This document shows positions 19,441 through 31,449 of a DNA stretch of 64,000 bases, piece by piece; position 1 is the first letter of the stretch; each line of letters starts with the position of its first letter. Under the pieces are notes generated by a model, which saw only the letters and a list, made by a program, of their open reading frames with translations, was not told the DNA's origin and did no database searches. Position numbers and translations under genes: made by a program. This DNA comes from Phallus indusiatus. Lineage: Eukaryota > Basidiomycota > Agaricomycetes > Phallales > Phallaceae. The DNA lies in assembly GCA_027605045.1 (NCBI GenBank), contig JAQFWX010000005.1, positions 248,001 through 312,000 of the forward strand. Direction: 5' to 3'.

Positions 19441-21184
19441 ATGAACAATAGCACTGCTAACTTTACATCTGTCACGGTCCCTGTGGATCTGGTCCATGAA
19501 ATATATGAAATGTGTGTCTCAACTTCGAATATTCGACGTCGCTTTGTTCATGTCAAGATCTTAGATATGTCGGTACACTTGGCGTTGTTAGCGTGTTAGG
19601 TATGTCATCCGATATCTGAGAATCAAAGGTTCTATGATCAATGCACTACATTTCAAGCACTCCTTTCTTATACCACCATACTGGCTATACCACAGGAAAT
19701 CGAATATATGTGGTCCCGAAAATATATCAGTATTACAAGCGTGCTTTATGCACTTACAAGATATGGAAGCTTAATGAATCAAGGACTTAACATCTGTTTG
19801 GATTTTCTGCCATCGGTGAGCCAAACAGTTCTTTAAAAGGTTGCAAATGACAGTGTTGAATTTTTATGAAGCTCAGAAGGTGAGATATGATTCTAATATA
19901 ACTTCTGAACCTTTTAAAAAGTGTCAAAGCCTGTGCAATACTTTAGTCGATGTACAAAATGTTGCATATATTTTGACGTATATTGGTGTTCAAGGCTAGT
20001 GAAGTACATCATTTGGAAATGCTTCTATGAACACCCGTCTAGGCTTATTGATCTCTCGAGCATACTCACTATGTAAAGGGAATAAGATTATAGCTGGAGC
20101 TTTAGTCTTCTTTTTTTTGGGAGGACTCATCTTGACCATTTATCGTAAAGCTTCTGAGCAACGGGAACACACGATAATATTTTAACTCTCCATTTAGTTG
20201 GTTTGGTGGATCCCGGCTGTTATTCAAAGTCCGTGATATATTTTCAAGCTATGTTTAATAATATTCAATCATTTTCAATGAACACTGACTTTTTTTTAGT
20301 GGCACCAGTGCTGGTGAGTCTTGATCTAAATAGGCTAACACATTTTACTTTCCTGAAACTTCTAAGATTACACACAAATCTTGGCCGCCGATATCTGTGT
20401 TTGTTTAACTGATTTACTTGCCTTTTGCGTTTGCATTTGGAAGGTTTGGGGTGCATGGAAGTTAAAGCGTGAGACTGGCATCCGAGGTTACAATGATCTT
20501 GTTTCGGTGTTGATTAGACAAAGTAAGTTTTTATCACACTCTGAGCAAATCCATTGCGACGAGGAGTTATAGCTGTATCACGATTCGGGTGAGCGTTTGC
20601 CGTTCAAGGTCCATTAGTACACCATTTCTCAATACGGCCTCCGAAAAGTTTTGCGATTACTTTTACAATCACTGCTACAATTCTTACCGAAACGGTAATC
20701 CTCATACCTCATATCTTTTGTACTGATCTCACTTTTCTCCGCAGTTTGTAAGCACGTTCCAACGAACTATGGCTCTAGTACTAGTAGTGTACTAGTAGGT
20801 GTTACTCAACTGAACTATTTACGTGGCTACTTCAGGCTCCAATCTCGACATCATCACCGATATATATCTTCATCCAATTACAACATGGGTATTATTCTTT
20901 TTCATTGTTGTTCAGATGTCAATTTATTCTTCTTCAGTTTTTCGGCCATGTTACTCGCCGATTTTGCTTTGGATCTTCGTCGACAAAATTCCGCAGCAAT
21001 TCGTGCTGCAAACATAACAATACCGAATATCGAAATTACAAGCGTATTGAGCTATGTACATGAATCTATTCTCGTGGAGATGGGTGATCATGAAAATGAT
21101 CAAGCAAGGGAAGAAGACGGAGATGACGATCCACCGGCTGGCTTGGGATCTCAGGATGTCGAAGTTCAAAGTGAATCTGTTTAG
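19441..21184 (+). CDS. DUF6533-like membrane protein, array copy 2 (spliced)
   Basis: It starts MNNSTANFTSVTVPVDLVHEIYE at 19441. The 35-nt second exon reads YVGTLGVVSVL, the next ILAIPQEIEYMWSRKYISITSVLYALTRYGSL, then CQSLCNTLVDVQNVAYILTYIGVQG, then LLISRAYSLCKGNKIIAGA, each in phase with copy 1 splice sites. Later exons: CVCLTDLLAFCVCIWKVWG (about 20395-20455) and the C-terminal MLLADFALDLRRQNSAAIRA with an acidic tail ending at 21184. The GC donor after VQG is shared with copy 1 only. Multi-pass membrane protein of unknown function. Confidence 0.65.
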
Positions 21185-21359
21185 AAACACGGTGCTCCTA
21201 GAAGGATGAGTGGTGAAGGATTCTTTAAGCTTCTGTCAGACTATTTATTGTAATAATTTGTCCTATTTAAATTATATGGATGGAGCATCCGACCTGATAC
21301 TGCCAGAGAACAACAACTCACGCAATGGCATTCAGATAATGGAATGATTCAATTTCAGA

Positions 21360-22810
21360 AAGTGATATACTGGCATGCTTCTGACTGACACAACTGCACT
21401 AAGATAATCAATCTGAAAGCTAAGCATAACACTCCAGTGATACCTCCCAGTACTCCTGCTGTCCCAGTGCAGCTCGGCTGTCTTTTCCATTTTGTCGCCA
21501 TGAGAGGTTCCCGGAATGAAACCCTCAGCCAGACAATCTCTCCCACGTCAGGATTTTCTCCCTTTCGATTCGCACTTCAAGGTGTAAGGGGCGTCATTTA
21601 ATGTTGTCTCGGACGGTGTTGCGATTTGAGAAGGATCTGGCGTGACGGAATGCAGTGATCGGCAAAGTAAGCTTTTCTTCATTTAAATAAAATGAGACGC
21701 TTATCATGAACCTCAGGGAAACAGCCGTTCAAGTTTTTTAGGCCCATCCACGTTTGTAAATGTTCTTCGGGTGACAGCTAAGAAACTTTTAGGAGGCAAT
21801 GTTTAGAGGGAGATATTTAGTTGAGAATCTCAAGGGTCGTCTGGACGCGTGAACTGGTGTTGATCTTTAAACCTTAAACCCAATTCCAAGCCCGAGTTGG
21901 AAAAACTTCATGCGCTGTATACACACCTGGACTTATTCTTGTGGTGAAGAGATGTCGTGAAAATATCTGTACCAGAGAAGGAGACGGTGACGATTCGATG
22001 ATTCCTTGAGATCATCATTGGATATCAGAAACTCAACCCGAATCTGTGCGAGTAAGAAATCACGCTGGGTTTTAACACGGTGGCCGGCAAGAATCTGTCA
22101 GCGTTCCTTCAACCAATTTGTTAACTTTGTAAAAAAAATAACGTCTCCTTCCTGCTGAAGAAGTTGACCCGGGCATTTAATATTTAATGGCCAGAAATGA
22201 CGAAGTAAAACCAGCTTTGAAAGATATCCTTTGTAATGACGGTGACAAGAGGGCTTTAGTAAAACTTTAGCGTGCCCACACAAGTGAATAAACCTTCGTA
22301 ATATGCTTGCAACCTCGCAGTTGCTCGAGTGCCAGTCTGTTCCGCTCTACCGTCCATCAGGAGGTCGCTGAAATAACCGTTCAACGGGGTGCCCTGAGCT
22401 TCGTTTCGCCCACGCTCATGAGAAATACGATCAGTTGATTTTAGCCACGGTGGGCTAAGCTATGACAAAGACTTGTTGTATTTTGGAGAATAATCTGTTG
22501 TGCGCGAACGGTGCTGATGTAGAATTTGATTGAGTATACGAAAAGCGGGTGATATATATTCATACAAGTCAAAGCTGGACGACGCAAGCTCAGGCTAGCA
22601 TGCGCTGGCTTGGGCGTTTGAGCGATCGCGGAACCAAAAAAAGACTAGTTGACGTTCTTGGTCCCCTCCCAGTCCTCGCATTGTTTTCATCTGCGGTTTC
22701 GAAGTTCAGAAAGATGCATGCAACACCAACGTGACTTGGTATTAATTCCGTTGAGAGAAATGTTTTTTTCTTCGGTGTCCGGTATGTAATGGATGTGCAG
22801 CTCTATCCTA
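21360..22810 (-). other. Conserved block P, copy 2
   Basis: Colinear with 11500-13330 but without the MITE. Minus-strand frames include a 63-aa piece MGEIVWLRVSFREPLMATKW (from 21546) and a 61-aa piece from 22283. Only short open stretches exist, so coding status is doubtful and no domain is recognised. Confidence 0.35.
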
Positions 22811-22949
22811 AACTCCTAAAAAGCTAACATGTTATGCTTCCTCAGTGCTCACCCAGTTTCACTGGCCTCGTCGCGGCGGAGATTACTCGCTTTCCCCAGT
22901 TAATAGGTTATCAGACCATGATAATTCGATTTGCTCACGACATTCAATT

Positions 22950-23430
22950 CCAACTCGGACAGATTTCATTAATTCGTTCCTCCGAGCTCAGGCATCGCAA
23001 ATGCAACGAATTAAATCTACTGAGGGCCCGTTAAGTCGGAGAATTTGATTCTCTCTTATTCCACGAGTTCCAGGGTGCCTATCCAAGGCAACAACTCGAG
23101 TCTATGCTATCTCAAGGTCACTCGACAGCAATCGGCGAGAACAAAAGTACCATGACGATTTGCAATTGCTTCATTTTCTTCCACGATTCCGTGGAATCAA
23201 AAACACCATATACGTGTCCTGCACGATGTGGAAGACATGGAAGGACGGGCACCGGTTTTTTCGAAGATGGCCTGATTGGTGCCGGCGAGAGGGATAAGCT
23301 CAGGATGTGGAGGATTGGGTGACCAGTTTAGTGGACGACGCACTGGACAGGCGAATGGGCCCAGGTCGAGTACATGGTGTCACCGATACTGGCAACTCTG
23401 AGAACCAACGGAGCCCACGATAAGTAAGTC
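22950..23430 (+). other. Conserved block Q, copy 2
   Basis: Nearly the same sequence as 13440-13920. Here the pieces SSELRHRKCNELNLLRAR and GLIGAGERDKL are in different frames, and the GQWTTHWTG region is broken by an extra TTTAG near 23325. Not functional as read; family unknown. Confidence 0.35.
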
Positions 23431-25440
23431 GTTTCATTACCTGTTATATCAGCGGGAGATATTCAAACAGGGCGGACAGGCTATTATTAGACAGCCATCC
23501 CTAACACCATTCAGTGGACTCAAATAGTGTCCATTTTCAATGTACATTCAGACGAATTCACAAGGGCCATACTCTGGCAAAAGCTTCTATTGTGCCAATT
23601 CAAACACTGGAATTGGTCGGACTAATGGGGTCAATGGGTACAGTGTGTATGGCTGTGCCTATTATCCAACGCGTTCGCTGACATCCAACACAGAAACGCA
23701 TTCTATGAATGACGTCTCGTTCCACGCATGATATTCGACACAAAAGCGCGCGCGCGGTTTATTCGGTATGTGATATCACATACGTCACCCTCTTGTGTCC
23801 TTACTTATGCGCTTTTAGCCACTTTATTTGGATCTCCTCTTCGCAACAATATGCATCGCTGAACTCTCTTCCAAGATAATGAATTGGGTCTTCCCGTGAA
23901 TCACGCAATCACAGTCAAGGGTACCATCACATTCCAAATCCATTGGTGAACCTCTTCATCCCGTCTTGTTTCATATCTGTATCCGTTTTCATCGTCTGTC
24001 CCTGCTCCTAGCCCATTCAGTCATTCAACACGTGTCGGCTATGCTCATTCGGCGTTTCGTGTTATCACTAAGAGCCAGGTTTTTCCACCTGCATCTTAAC
24101 GGTCAACCCATCAAGGCAGTCGCCGCTCTCAAGCACCACACTGCGGTGTCTAGTTCACAGCCCAATCAAGCTGTTCTTCGCGAACAATAGTTCTAACATA
24201 GAAATTTGATGCGTATACTTATGGCATCCGCTCTGCTTGAGCTGTTAACCACAATCGCTGGCGATTGAGGTGTTCTTATAATTTGGGCGCTCAAGCGCTC
24301 ATTCCCTACAGCTAGCTGTATATAAGGTCACGACGACGACATCGTATGGAACTCAAGCTTCTCGAGATGGCTTTTTTCGAACTTATTGTTAGACGAGAAG
24401 TCTCGAATAGAGCTTGCGACAGCGAATTTGATGATATGTGTCCGGAATACGTATGTACGCCTGTTTAATCATATGTCAGAAGGCTGATAAAATAGCAGTT
24501 CTCATTCTCACCGTTGATGCTCTGCAACTCAGATGGCGTCCTACAGTCATCTCTACCGCGAATTACACGTACATTTATCTTTGCAAGTTTAAGTATGACC
24601 TCTCCAGTAACATTCACATGGATTTTATTGCGAAAACACGGTACATACCTCTCCTATGCATTTTACCAACGTTTTGACAATCGGGTAATGAATTAGGCCT
24701 TTCTGATCCAAAATTCGGGACAGCATCAGTTGAATCGATGGCACGGTAATGCACATACATGGAGTAAAGTAAGGTGGGTAATGAAAAGAGGTGCGTATTT
24801 AAATATGTACCAAGCGTCAAAGAAAAGAGTGTTGATGACATTTTGTGGTAGTGGAAACATCTAACGTCCGATTGCCCATTCGAATAACAGAAAAATCAGT
24901 CTCTTGTAGATGATCTATACGTTCTCAAACTGGGACTCTGGTGGGCCGGAGTTGTAGTTACCAATCATGCGGGACGACAGCCTAAGGTTGACCGAGCGAC
25001 AGGGTCGCTTGAGGTTCTTCCTGAGATAGTGGACGCGATTCGTGGAAGAAGAAGAATGGTTACTGATAAAAAATCGAAGAGAATGACCATTTTTTCTGAT
25101 TTGGGGATACGTGCCGGGTCGGGCGTTATTAAAGCTATCACGCTCGGTGCTGATGCTATACTCGTTGGCAGGTACGCGTCATGATGACTTTCATAGTAAC
25201 CATTATATTCTGATTGATTCTTGTGGTTAGCGCTTGAAGGCAAATCCGGGTGTAGAGAAGTTTTTTTCGCTCATTTGGATATCACTTCCAGTTGTCCTGT
25301 TTCTTGCATTCCTTGATTCTGAAAAGATCAAAGGTAAAACCGAATTGTTGATGTAAGTCTGATGAAGACGCGACGTTGGGACATTTTGATTTTGTAAGGT
25401 ACAGTCCTGGTTTAATGATGTTGCGTGGTTGTAAAGTGCG
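23430..25440 (+). pseudogene. FMN-dependent alpha-hydroxyacid oxidase, array copy 3
   Basis: N-terminal exon remnants at about 23550-23740, the QPIKAVAALKHHTAVS stretch at about 24108-24155, LILTVDALQLRWRPT at about 24495-24540, and the C-terminal region (VTNHAGRQP, VGSLEVLPEI-like, SDLGIRAGSGVIKAITLGADAILVGR) at about 24955-25175. The FQLY exon present in copies 2, 4 and 6 is missing here. Frames change several times, Trp and Gly of TVDTWQLGWRP are lost, and the SGIRTGSD loop is altered, so this is a decayed copy. Confidence 0.65.
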
Positions 25441-25775
25441 TTATGACCTTGGTACATGGATTTCAAGGTCATGAGTTGAAATATAACCTCCATTCCTGTT
25501 ATTAAATAGATTCAGTGTTTGCTGGAGAAACAGCTGAGGTTATTTTTTTTTTCAAAATGCATTTGTTGAAAAATTTGTTGAAAAAAAAAAGACATGATTT
25601 GGTGGTCACAATGATCATCATTATGGATAACACTAGGGGCACGAGCTACAGTACCTGGTTTGAAAAACGAGAGAAATTTTGCCACTTGAATGCAGTATTA
25701 AAACAATAGCATCTTTCAACTGGGCGATGCTTGAGAAGGGCAGCTCGGACATCACATACATATTATATATATATA

Positions 25776-25990
25776 CTCAGCAAAACCGGGAATTCAGCGG
25801 AATTTAAAAAATTCGTAATATGATCCGTTTTCTTTTACAAGTAAATAGATTACTTTGAGATTCGTGCCACTTTGATAATTTCAGTTCGTATTCAAGATTC
25901 TTCATATCAAACTCATATTCAGCAATTTGCTTGTAAAAAAAAGGGATCATATTACGAATTGTGAATTCCGCTGATTCCGCTTTTACTGAG
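25776..25990. mobile_element. MITE with about 65-bp terminal inverted repeats
   Basis: The left arm starts CTCAGCAAAACCGGGAATTC and the right arm, reverse-complemented, CTCAGTAAAAGCGGAATCAG. Both go on through GCGGAATT and ATTCGTAATATGATCC to CAAG. CATCACAT stands on the right (25991-25998) and also on the left (25750-25757), the latter separated from the element by an 18-bp TA-rich stretch. It lies between FMN-oxidase copy 3 and DUF6533 copy 3, in the promoter region, and is absent from the other copies. No ORF; the superfamily is not certain. Confidence 0.65.
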
Positions 25991-26020
25991 CATCACATTT
26001 GACGGCGACTTGATTTACTA

Positions 26021-26029
26021 TGCATATAA
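26021..26029 (+). promoter_or_regulatory. TATA-like box of DUF6533 copy 3
   Basis: TGCATATAA about 110 bp upstream of the ATG and only 31 bp from the right end of the MITE. Confidence 0.45.
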
Positions 26030-26138
26030 TGGACCAATATGTATGTTTCTCATAGTACCTGTTTCCACTGTCCACAGTCCAACCATTGTTTATATGCCCT
26101 CTGGGACTTTTGCATTTTAATCGTATATTCTTCGAAAA

Positions 26139-27932
26139 ATGAACAATACTGCCAACCTTACATCTGCCAACTTCACAACTGCCACAGTCCCTGCAGATTT
26201 AGTCCATGAGCTATATCTCAAGTGTGTCTCCAATTTTCCCATCTCGAATATTTGGATGTTTATCTGATTGTGAAATTTTAGTTATGTCAACATGCTTCTC
26301 AATGTTAGCCTGTTAGGTATGTTGTTTGATATCTTAAAGTCAAAGGTTCTATCATCAGTGTCCTATCTTCAAGCACTCCTTTTCCATACCACCATATTGG
26401 CTATACCACAAGAAATGGAATATATGTGGTCGCGCAAATATTTCAGTGTTACAACTGTGCTTTATGCATTTACAAGATATGGAAGCTTAATCTTTCAAGC
26501 AAGTGGCTTCTGGTTTGATATTTTACCATCGGTAAGCACTAGCCAAACAGTCCTAGAAAACCTTGCAGACTTTGACGATGTTGAACTTCATTTTTTTGCA
26601 GCCCGGAAGGTAAGATATAATTTCAACTTTTGGATTGGATTTTCTCAAAAAGTGCCAAAGATTGTGTATTACCCTTATTCACCTACAAGACACTGTAGAG
26701 GATTTGACGTATATTGGTGTTCAAGGTTAGTGCAGTACACAATTTGTGAATCTACAAACATCCCGTTTAGGCTTGTTGGTCTCTCGAGCATACTCGCTAT
26801 GTCAAGGGAATAAGATCATAACCGGAGCTTTAGTTTTCTTCTTTTTGGCAGCCTTCATTGTGGAAATTCACTGTAAAATTCTTTGAACAACGGAAATATT
26901 AATACAGAATAAACTCTAACTTTCTATTTAGTAGATGTAAGAAGCCCTGGCTGCCTTAGCAGGTTTGTAACATATTTCCAGAAAATGTTGATTGACATAC
27001 AATGAGTTTTGACCCCATTTTCAAAGTTTTAGTGCGTTCCCAGGTGAGTAATATTGTTTCATTGAATAGATTAACGTCTTATTGTGATAAAGGCCTTAAA
27101 TATGTTGTCGCAGAAACCTTGGTTAACAATATCTGTGTTATTCTAACTGATTTGCTTGTCTTTTGCATTTGCATGTGGAAGGTTTGGGATACGTGGAAGT
27201 TAAAGCGTGAGACTGGCATCCGAACTTATAATGACCTTGTTTCGGTACTAATTAGACAAAGTAAGTTCCAATCACCCTCTGAGCAAACCTCTTGTGACTA
27301 GGATTTGTAGCTATATCACGATTCGGGTGAGCAATACCGTTCAAATTAATCTCTATTAGGACATAACATCTCAATTCTTCAATACGACCTGCGGAAAGCT
27401 TTGTGATTACTATTTCAATTACTGCTACAATCATTTATCAAGTAATTCACCTTAAACCTCACGTCTCTTACACCAATCTCACTTTTACTCTGCAGTTTGT
27501 AAGCACACCTGGCCACTGGCAAGCCCATGTACAAGTGGCTTCTTACTGAACGAATTTATGATTTCATGGCTGCTTTGGACTAGTCTTCATTCCCAACATC
27601 ATCACTAACATATGTCATCGTCGATCTCCAACATAGGTATTTTCCATTTTCATTGTCATTTAAATGTCTGTTTATTCTTCTCCAGTTTGTCGGCTATGTT
27701 ACTTGCCGATTTTGCTTTGAGTCTTCGCCGACAAAATTCTGCAGCAATTCGTACCGCAAACATAACATTACCGACAATCGAAGTTACAAGCATAATGAGC
27801 TATGTACATCAGTCTATTCTCGTGGAAATGGGTGATCACGAAAATGATCAAGCGAGGGAAGGAGACGGTGATGACGATCCTCCAGCAGACCCGGGATCGC
27901 GGGATGTGGAAATTCAACACGAATCAGCTTAG
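26139..27932 (+). CDS. DUF6533-like membrane protein, array copy 3 (most divergent)
   Basis: It begins MNNTANLTSANFTTATVPAD, with an extended Thr/Asn-rich N-terminus. The 35-nt exon reads YVNMLLNVSLL, followed by HTTILAIPQEMEYMWSRKYF and VTTVLYAFTRYGSLI, CQRLCITLIHLQDTVEDLTY, LLVSRAYSLCQGNKIITGA with a hydrophobic helix, then CVILTDLLVFCICMWKVWDT (about 27130-27190) and KRETGIRTYNDLVSVLIRQ. The C-terminal exon is MLLADFALSLRRQNSAAIRT with an acidic tail ending at 27932. It differs from the rest throughout yet keeps all frames and splice sites, which suggests function. Confidence 0.65.
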
Positions 27933-28182
27933 AATCATGCTCAGTTCTGGAAGCATGAGCGGAAAACTTTCCAAGGTTCTGTTAGATCATTCAACTTTGT
28001 TGGGCTTTGTTATAATTTTGTCTGTTTAAATAAATTATATGGTCGGAGCACCCGAGCCGATACTATCAAACAAAAGTAAAATACTAACTCAAATGAGGGT
28101 ATCTTCAAGTAATTCAATTTGAGAGCTAATTTGTCGCATGTGTCGTCTTGGAATTCACTAGAAATAAATAGGAATATAGCCT

Positions 28183-28290
28183 ATCAGTAATCCGGGTGAG
28201 GTTATCCAGCCTTCCCAGCCTTCCTCAGAGCTTTTGGAGACTCTGAAAACGGTTGGAAAGGCCGGATAACGTTACCCAGGTCACTGATTA
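28183..28290. repeat. Near-palindromic foldback of about 108 bp
   Basis: The left arm ATCAGTAATCCGGGTGAGGT runs on to TTATCCAGCC; it mirrors the right arm GGCCGGATAACG...ACCCAGGTCACTGAT. A short loop (CTTTTGGAG) stands between CAGAG and CTCTG. It would fold into a strong hairpin. The length suggests a tiny foldback MITE; no clear target duplication was found. It separates DUF6533 copy 3 from the acetyl-CoA-synthetase relic. Confidence 0.6.
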
Positions 28291-28554
28291 GTACTAGTGG
28301 CCAGCAACTTCCGGACAGAGAAACAACAGAGAGTCGAATTCGGCTGTTGAAAAGCAAAGACCTGAGACATTGATAACATCTAAGGAAGAAAGGGCATGAC
28401 ATAGACTTGGGAAGAGATACATTGGTGGTAGGTTGGTTTGTCGTACCGTCAACACTTTTAATCCATATTTATATATGTACCCATTTGACCGCGAGCGAGG
28501 TAATATCTGAAATAGCTCGATGATGTATGAAGTGTGTGATATGATGGAGAACGT

Positions 28555-29640
28555 ACGGTTTCAAAGTGAAGAACGCGCGAACAGCCTGTCCCATGAGTTT
28601 ATCGCTCCAATAACGGCCGTTTCAGCAATACCCAATTGAAGAATCAACGCAGATTCGAGTTCGGTCGTCGGAAGACGATGGCCAGATATATTGATAACAT
28701 CTAACAAAGGTTTAAATCGATTCGGAGGAAAATAAGTGAGAAGGGATTGATTGGTCGTGCCGTCAACATGACAGTTGATCCAGATGTATCCATCGTGATC
28801 GCGAGTGGCTTTGTCGCGCGAAGTAGTATCCCGGGTAGGGCTGCACGTATATCTCGAGGTAACCCTTGTGGTCGTTGTATACTGTTCAGGTGGTTAAAGG
28901 CCATAATGGCCATGGGTTTTTGGTTGTCAGAACACGCATTCGGCGCCGTTTTTCCCGTCAATCACTAAATGAGGTATGAATGAGTTTTGTTTACATAAAA
29001 AGGTGATTAGGACGTGCGTTTCAGACGTACAGTTCCAGTTGTGGGATCGAGAACGGCGAGTTGTATTCCAAAAAAAGGGGGACAGTAGCTGAACCGGGTT
29101 TGGTTTCTATTGCTCCCGGTAGAGGCCTAGGAGTGATATGGATCCAGTTTCAAGTTTGAGAGAAAAGACCTTCACGCGAATGGGAGGACTACGCACCAGA
29201 CTGTATTAACAATAGCACATTCTTTCTTTCCGACTTGTTCGTTATACCAATGCCACGCTTCCGAATTAATCGGCTCTCCAACACTTCCCAACGCTCAAAA
29301 TAGTCAAATCGTGCCCTTCAACATGACGTTCTCCCATCCGTCTAACAACCGGATTGCACTACGAAAATGGATCAGTCTGTGGTCTTGCGGCACGGCTTGC
29401 CTAGGATCCCGCAGGCAGGCGCGCTTTCAAACACAGTTGTACATACTCCGTTGTTGGAAAATGTCTGCAGTGACTCGAGCTACCAATTCACCGCTAGGGG
29501 CCAGCGAATCAGCTTCGGCATGTGCCAGCTTGGGCGCTCGATCTCGAGTCCTTGAACGCGGAACCAAAAAAAAACGATTAATGCCGCAATAGTGCCGCTA
29601 GTTCATTACCATTCCTCGCGTTTTTTTATCCGCAATCTCG
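28555..29640 (-). pseudogene. Acetyl-CoA synthetase-like pseudogene, C-terminal half
   Basis: Minus strand, in protein order: TTVFESAPA (about 29430), a GEP/EAWHWY region (about 29250-29300), CAIVNT-type segment (about 29205-29225), PGYYF with SRSRWIHL in place of RDxDGYIWI (about 28770-28830), and [20 protein letters not shown] followed by [10 protein letters not shown] (28600-28700). DVIN.SGHR is the AMP-forming acyl-CoA synthetase signature at the hinge to the C-terminal domain. Stops and frame changes separate the motifs. Introns begin GTACG after the AIVDTFW segment, as in the copy at 43780-44830. Confidence 0.75.
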
Positions 29641-31100
29641 GAATTCGATAAGACAAACGTAACATCAACGTGAAATAACATTGGTACAGGACATGTCTTC
29701 TTTGATGTCTGCTATGTTTTGGTACGGTCTGATACTATGTAATGGCTGTTATTGATTATACTAGATGCAACTCTGATATGAACTTCTACCAGAGGCGCTA
29801 TGTCATACATCTTCACTTCGACATCAACGGAAATGCTGAGAACGCGATAATGCAGTCAGGAAGAACCGTTGCCCCCAAATCCAGGCCATGTCGGAGTCGC
29901 GGTCCAGTCATGGGTTCGGGTTGAACAGAGGGGGTAAAAAAGTGAGACTGCCGCCGATTATCGTGAGCCAAGGTGTTGATTATCGGTACAGGTGGACTGG
30001 AAACAGATGCTACATATCAAGGTGTTTCCATTGTTGAGAATGCCTGAATCGGAGACAGTTGGAGAAATACATATAATGCAGTCTCTGTGCGTACGGTGTT
30101 ATTTGTCGAAACTGCGAACTCAGTTGCTTATTTCTGTTTCTCAATTCAAGATGCAATCGTATATTTCCCTATGCTGTACTCCATCGTCCTCCCTCTTTGA
30201 ATTACCGACATATACAATATTTCCGAACCTAACCCATCCATTCGCACCATAGCACGGTCTCCTCTTCACCCAGCTCGCAGATTGGCTGGAACCATACTGC
30301 GCGTACATTCACTCAATGGAGCTTGACGTATGGATCTCGAGCAACGTATCACGCGTGCAATGAGACTAAAGACGAATGATTCATCATTGTGGTCAACGCC
30401 GCTCATATCGCTAAACCCGTTTTCCGGTTGAAGTACGTTGTGGTCCTTTGGGGCTTGCGGGAGAATTATTGAGGATACCTGGTTCTCAAAGGACAGGTGT
30501 TACATTCGACTCAGCATAATAAGGGCGTTGGAGCATGAAGAGGGTATGTTCATGCTTGTGCTTCAGGTGAAACCTTTTGATTCTATACGTTCGTGGAAAC
30601 TCTAACGCTCGCATAAAGCCCAATTATTATCATTACGGAATCGATGTCACAGCGGTTCGCAGTTACCGCCATAGCCACTGGCAGTAAACTGTTTCATTGT
30701 CTTAAGCACGGATGATTCTCGACTTCATTGTTATTCTACCTGCGTTGTATTGACAATCAAGTCAGTCGTATCAACCAATACTATTATCCTCATCTACCCA
30801 ATTTAGTGGACTGTGATGCACAACGTGGGATTGGTCTTTTTGAAGATACCCTGATCGGTACCACCCCCGGAGCGAGTGGGAAATCTCTTGAGTAGCGAGG
30901 GATCAAATAGGTGACACTGGGCAGAAAAACGTGCTGAAGACAAGTACATGGTCTCATCTACGCTAGCAATTCTTGAGATCAAACAGACTCAGCAAACCGC
31001 CCATCATTCGTTGTACCAGCGGGAGATACTCAAGATGGGCGGTCGGATTGGACAGGATAGGTTTACGATCACCGGGATATCGCACCCAGCGAAGCAATAG
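29640..31100. other. Rearranged spacer with a block-Q-like piece
   Basis: At 29742-29924 a 60-aa plus frame (TRCNSDMNFYQRRYVIHLHF) resembles the start of block Q at 58790-58860, and a copy of the same piece occurs at 51905-52080. About 30830-31030 repeats the middle of block Q (GLFEDTLIG-like and the CTGGGCAGA/TCAAGTACATGGT region). Between 30000 and 30800 I see only short open frames and nothing recognisable. Confidence 0.35.
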
Positions 31101-31104
31101 GGAA

Positions 31105-31405
31105 TACTGTTTTCTTTGATTCACCCACACATAGCACCGGGTCGGATATTATTAAACCATTGCGCTGGGCGATGCCGTGTTTTTTTTTCAGGTCGGACCG
31201 ACTTTTTTTTCGGGGTGTATTTTTCGGGGTTGTCGTATCAAGGCCAATTAAGGTGTAGACGCGTTATGAAAAGATTACTCGCTGGTTTGGATATCGCTTG
31301 TACCATGATTGGATTCCTGATCTTAAAGGCAAACGTAATTTGTTGAGGTACGTCTGACGGAGAAGTTGTGGCGTTGGGCGTATTGACCTGGTAATAACAA
31401 TGGAG
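31105..31405 (+). pseudogene. FMN-oxidase C-terminal fragment
   Basis: Remnants of TGSDIIK.IALGDA (about 31135-31175) and of the last exon, CRRVMKRLLAGLDIACTMIG (about 31252-31310), with the normal spacing between them and a T-rich insert. All upstream exons are missing. It shows that array units were partly deleted as well as duplicated. Confidence 0.6.
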
Positions 31406-31449
31406 ACAAACAAATTTGAGAAAGACATTAACGTTGAGTGAGTAGTTCA

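Noticed and set aside
29367..29592. Plus frames at 29311-29592 and 44537-44781 that are conserved between the two sites
   Set aside because: They are the antisense of the acetyl-CoA-synthetase relic; the motifs VFES and GSAGE are on the minus strand.
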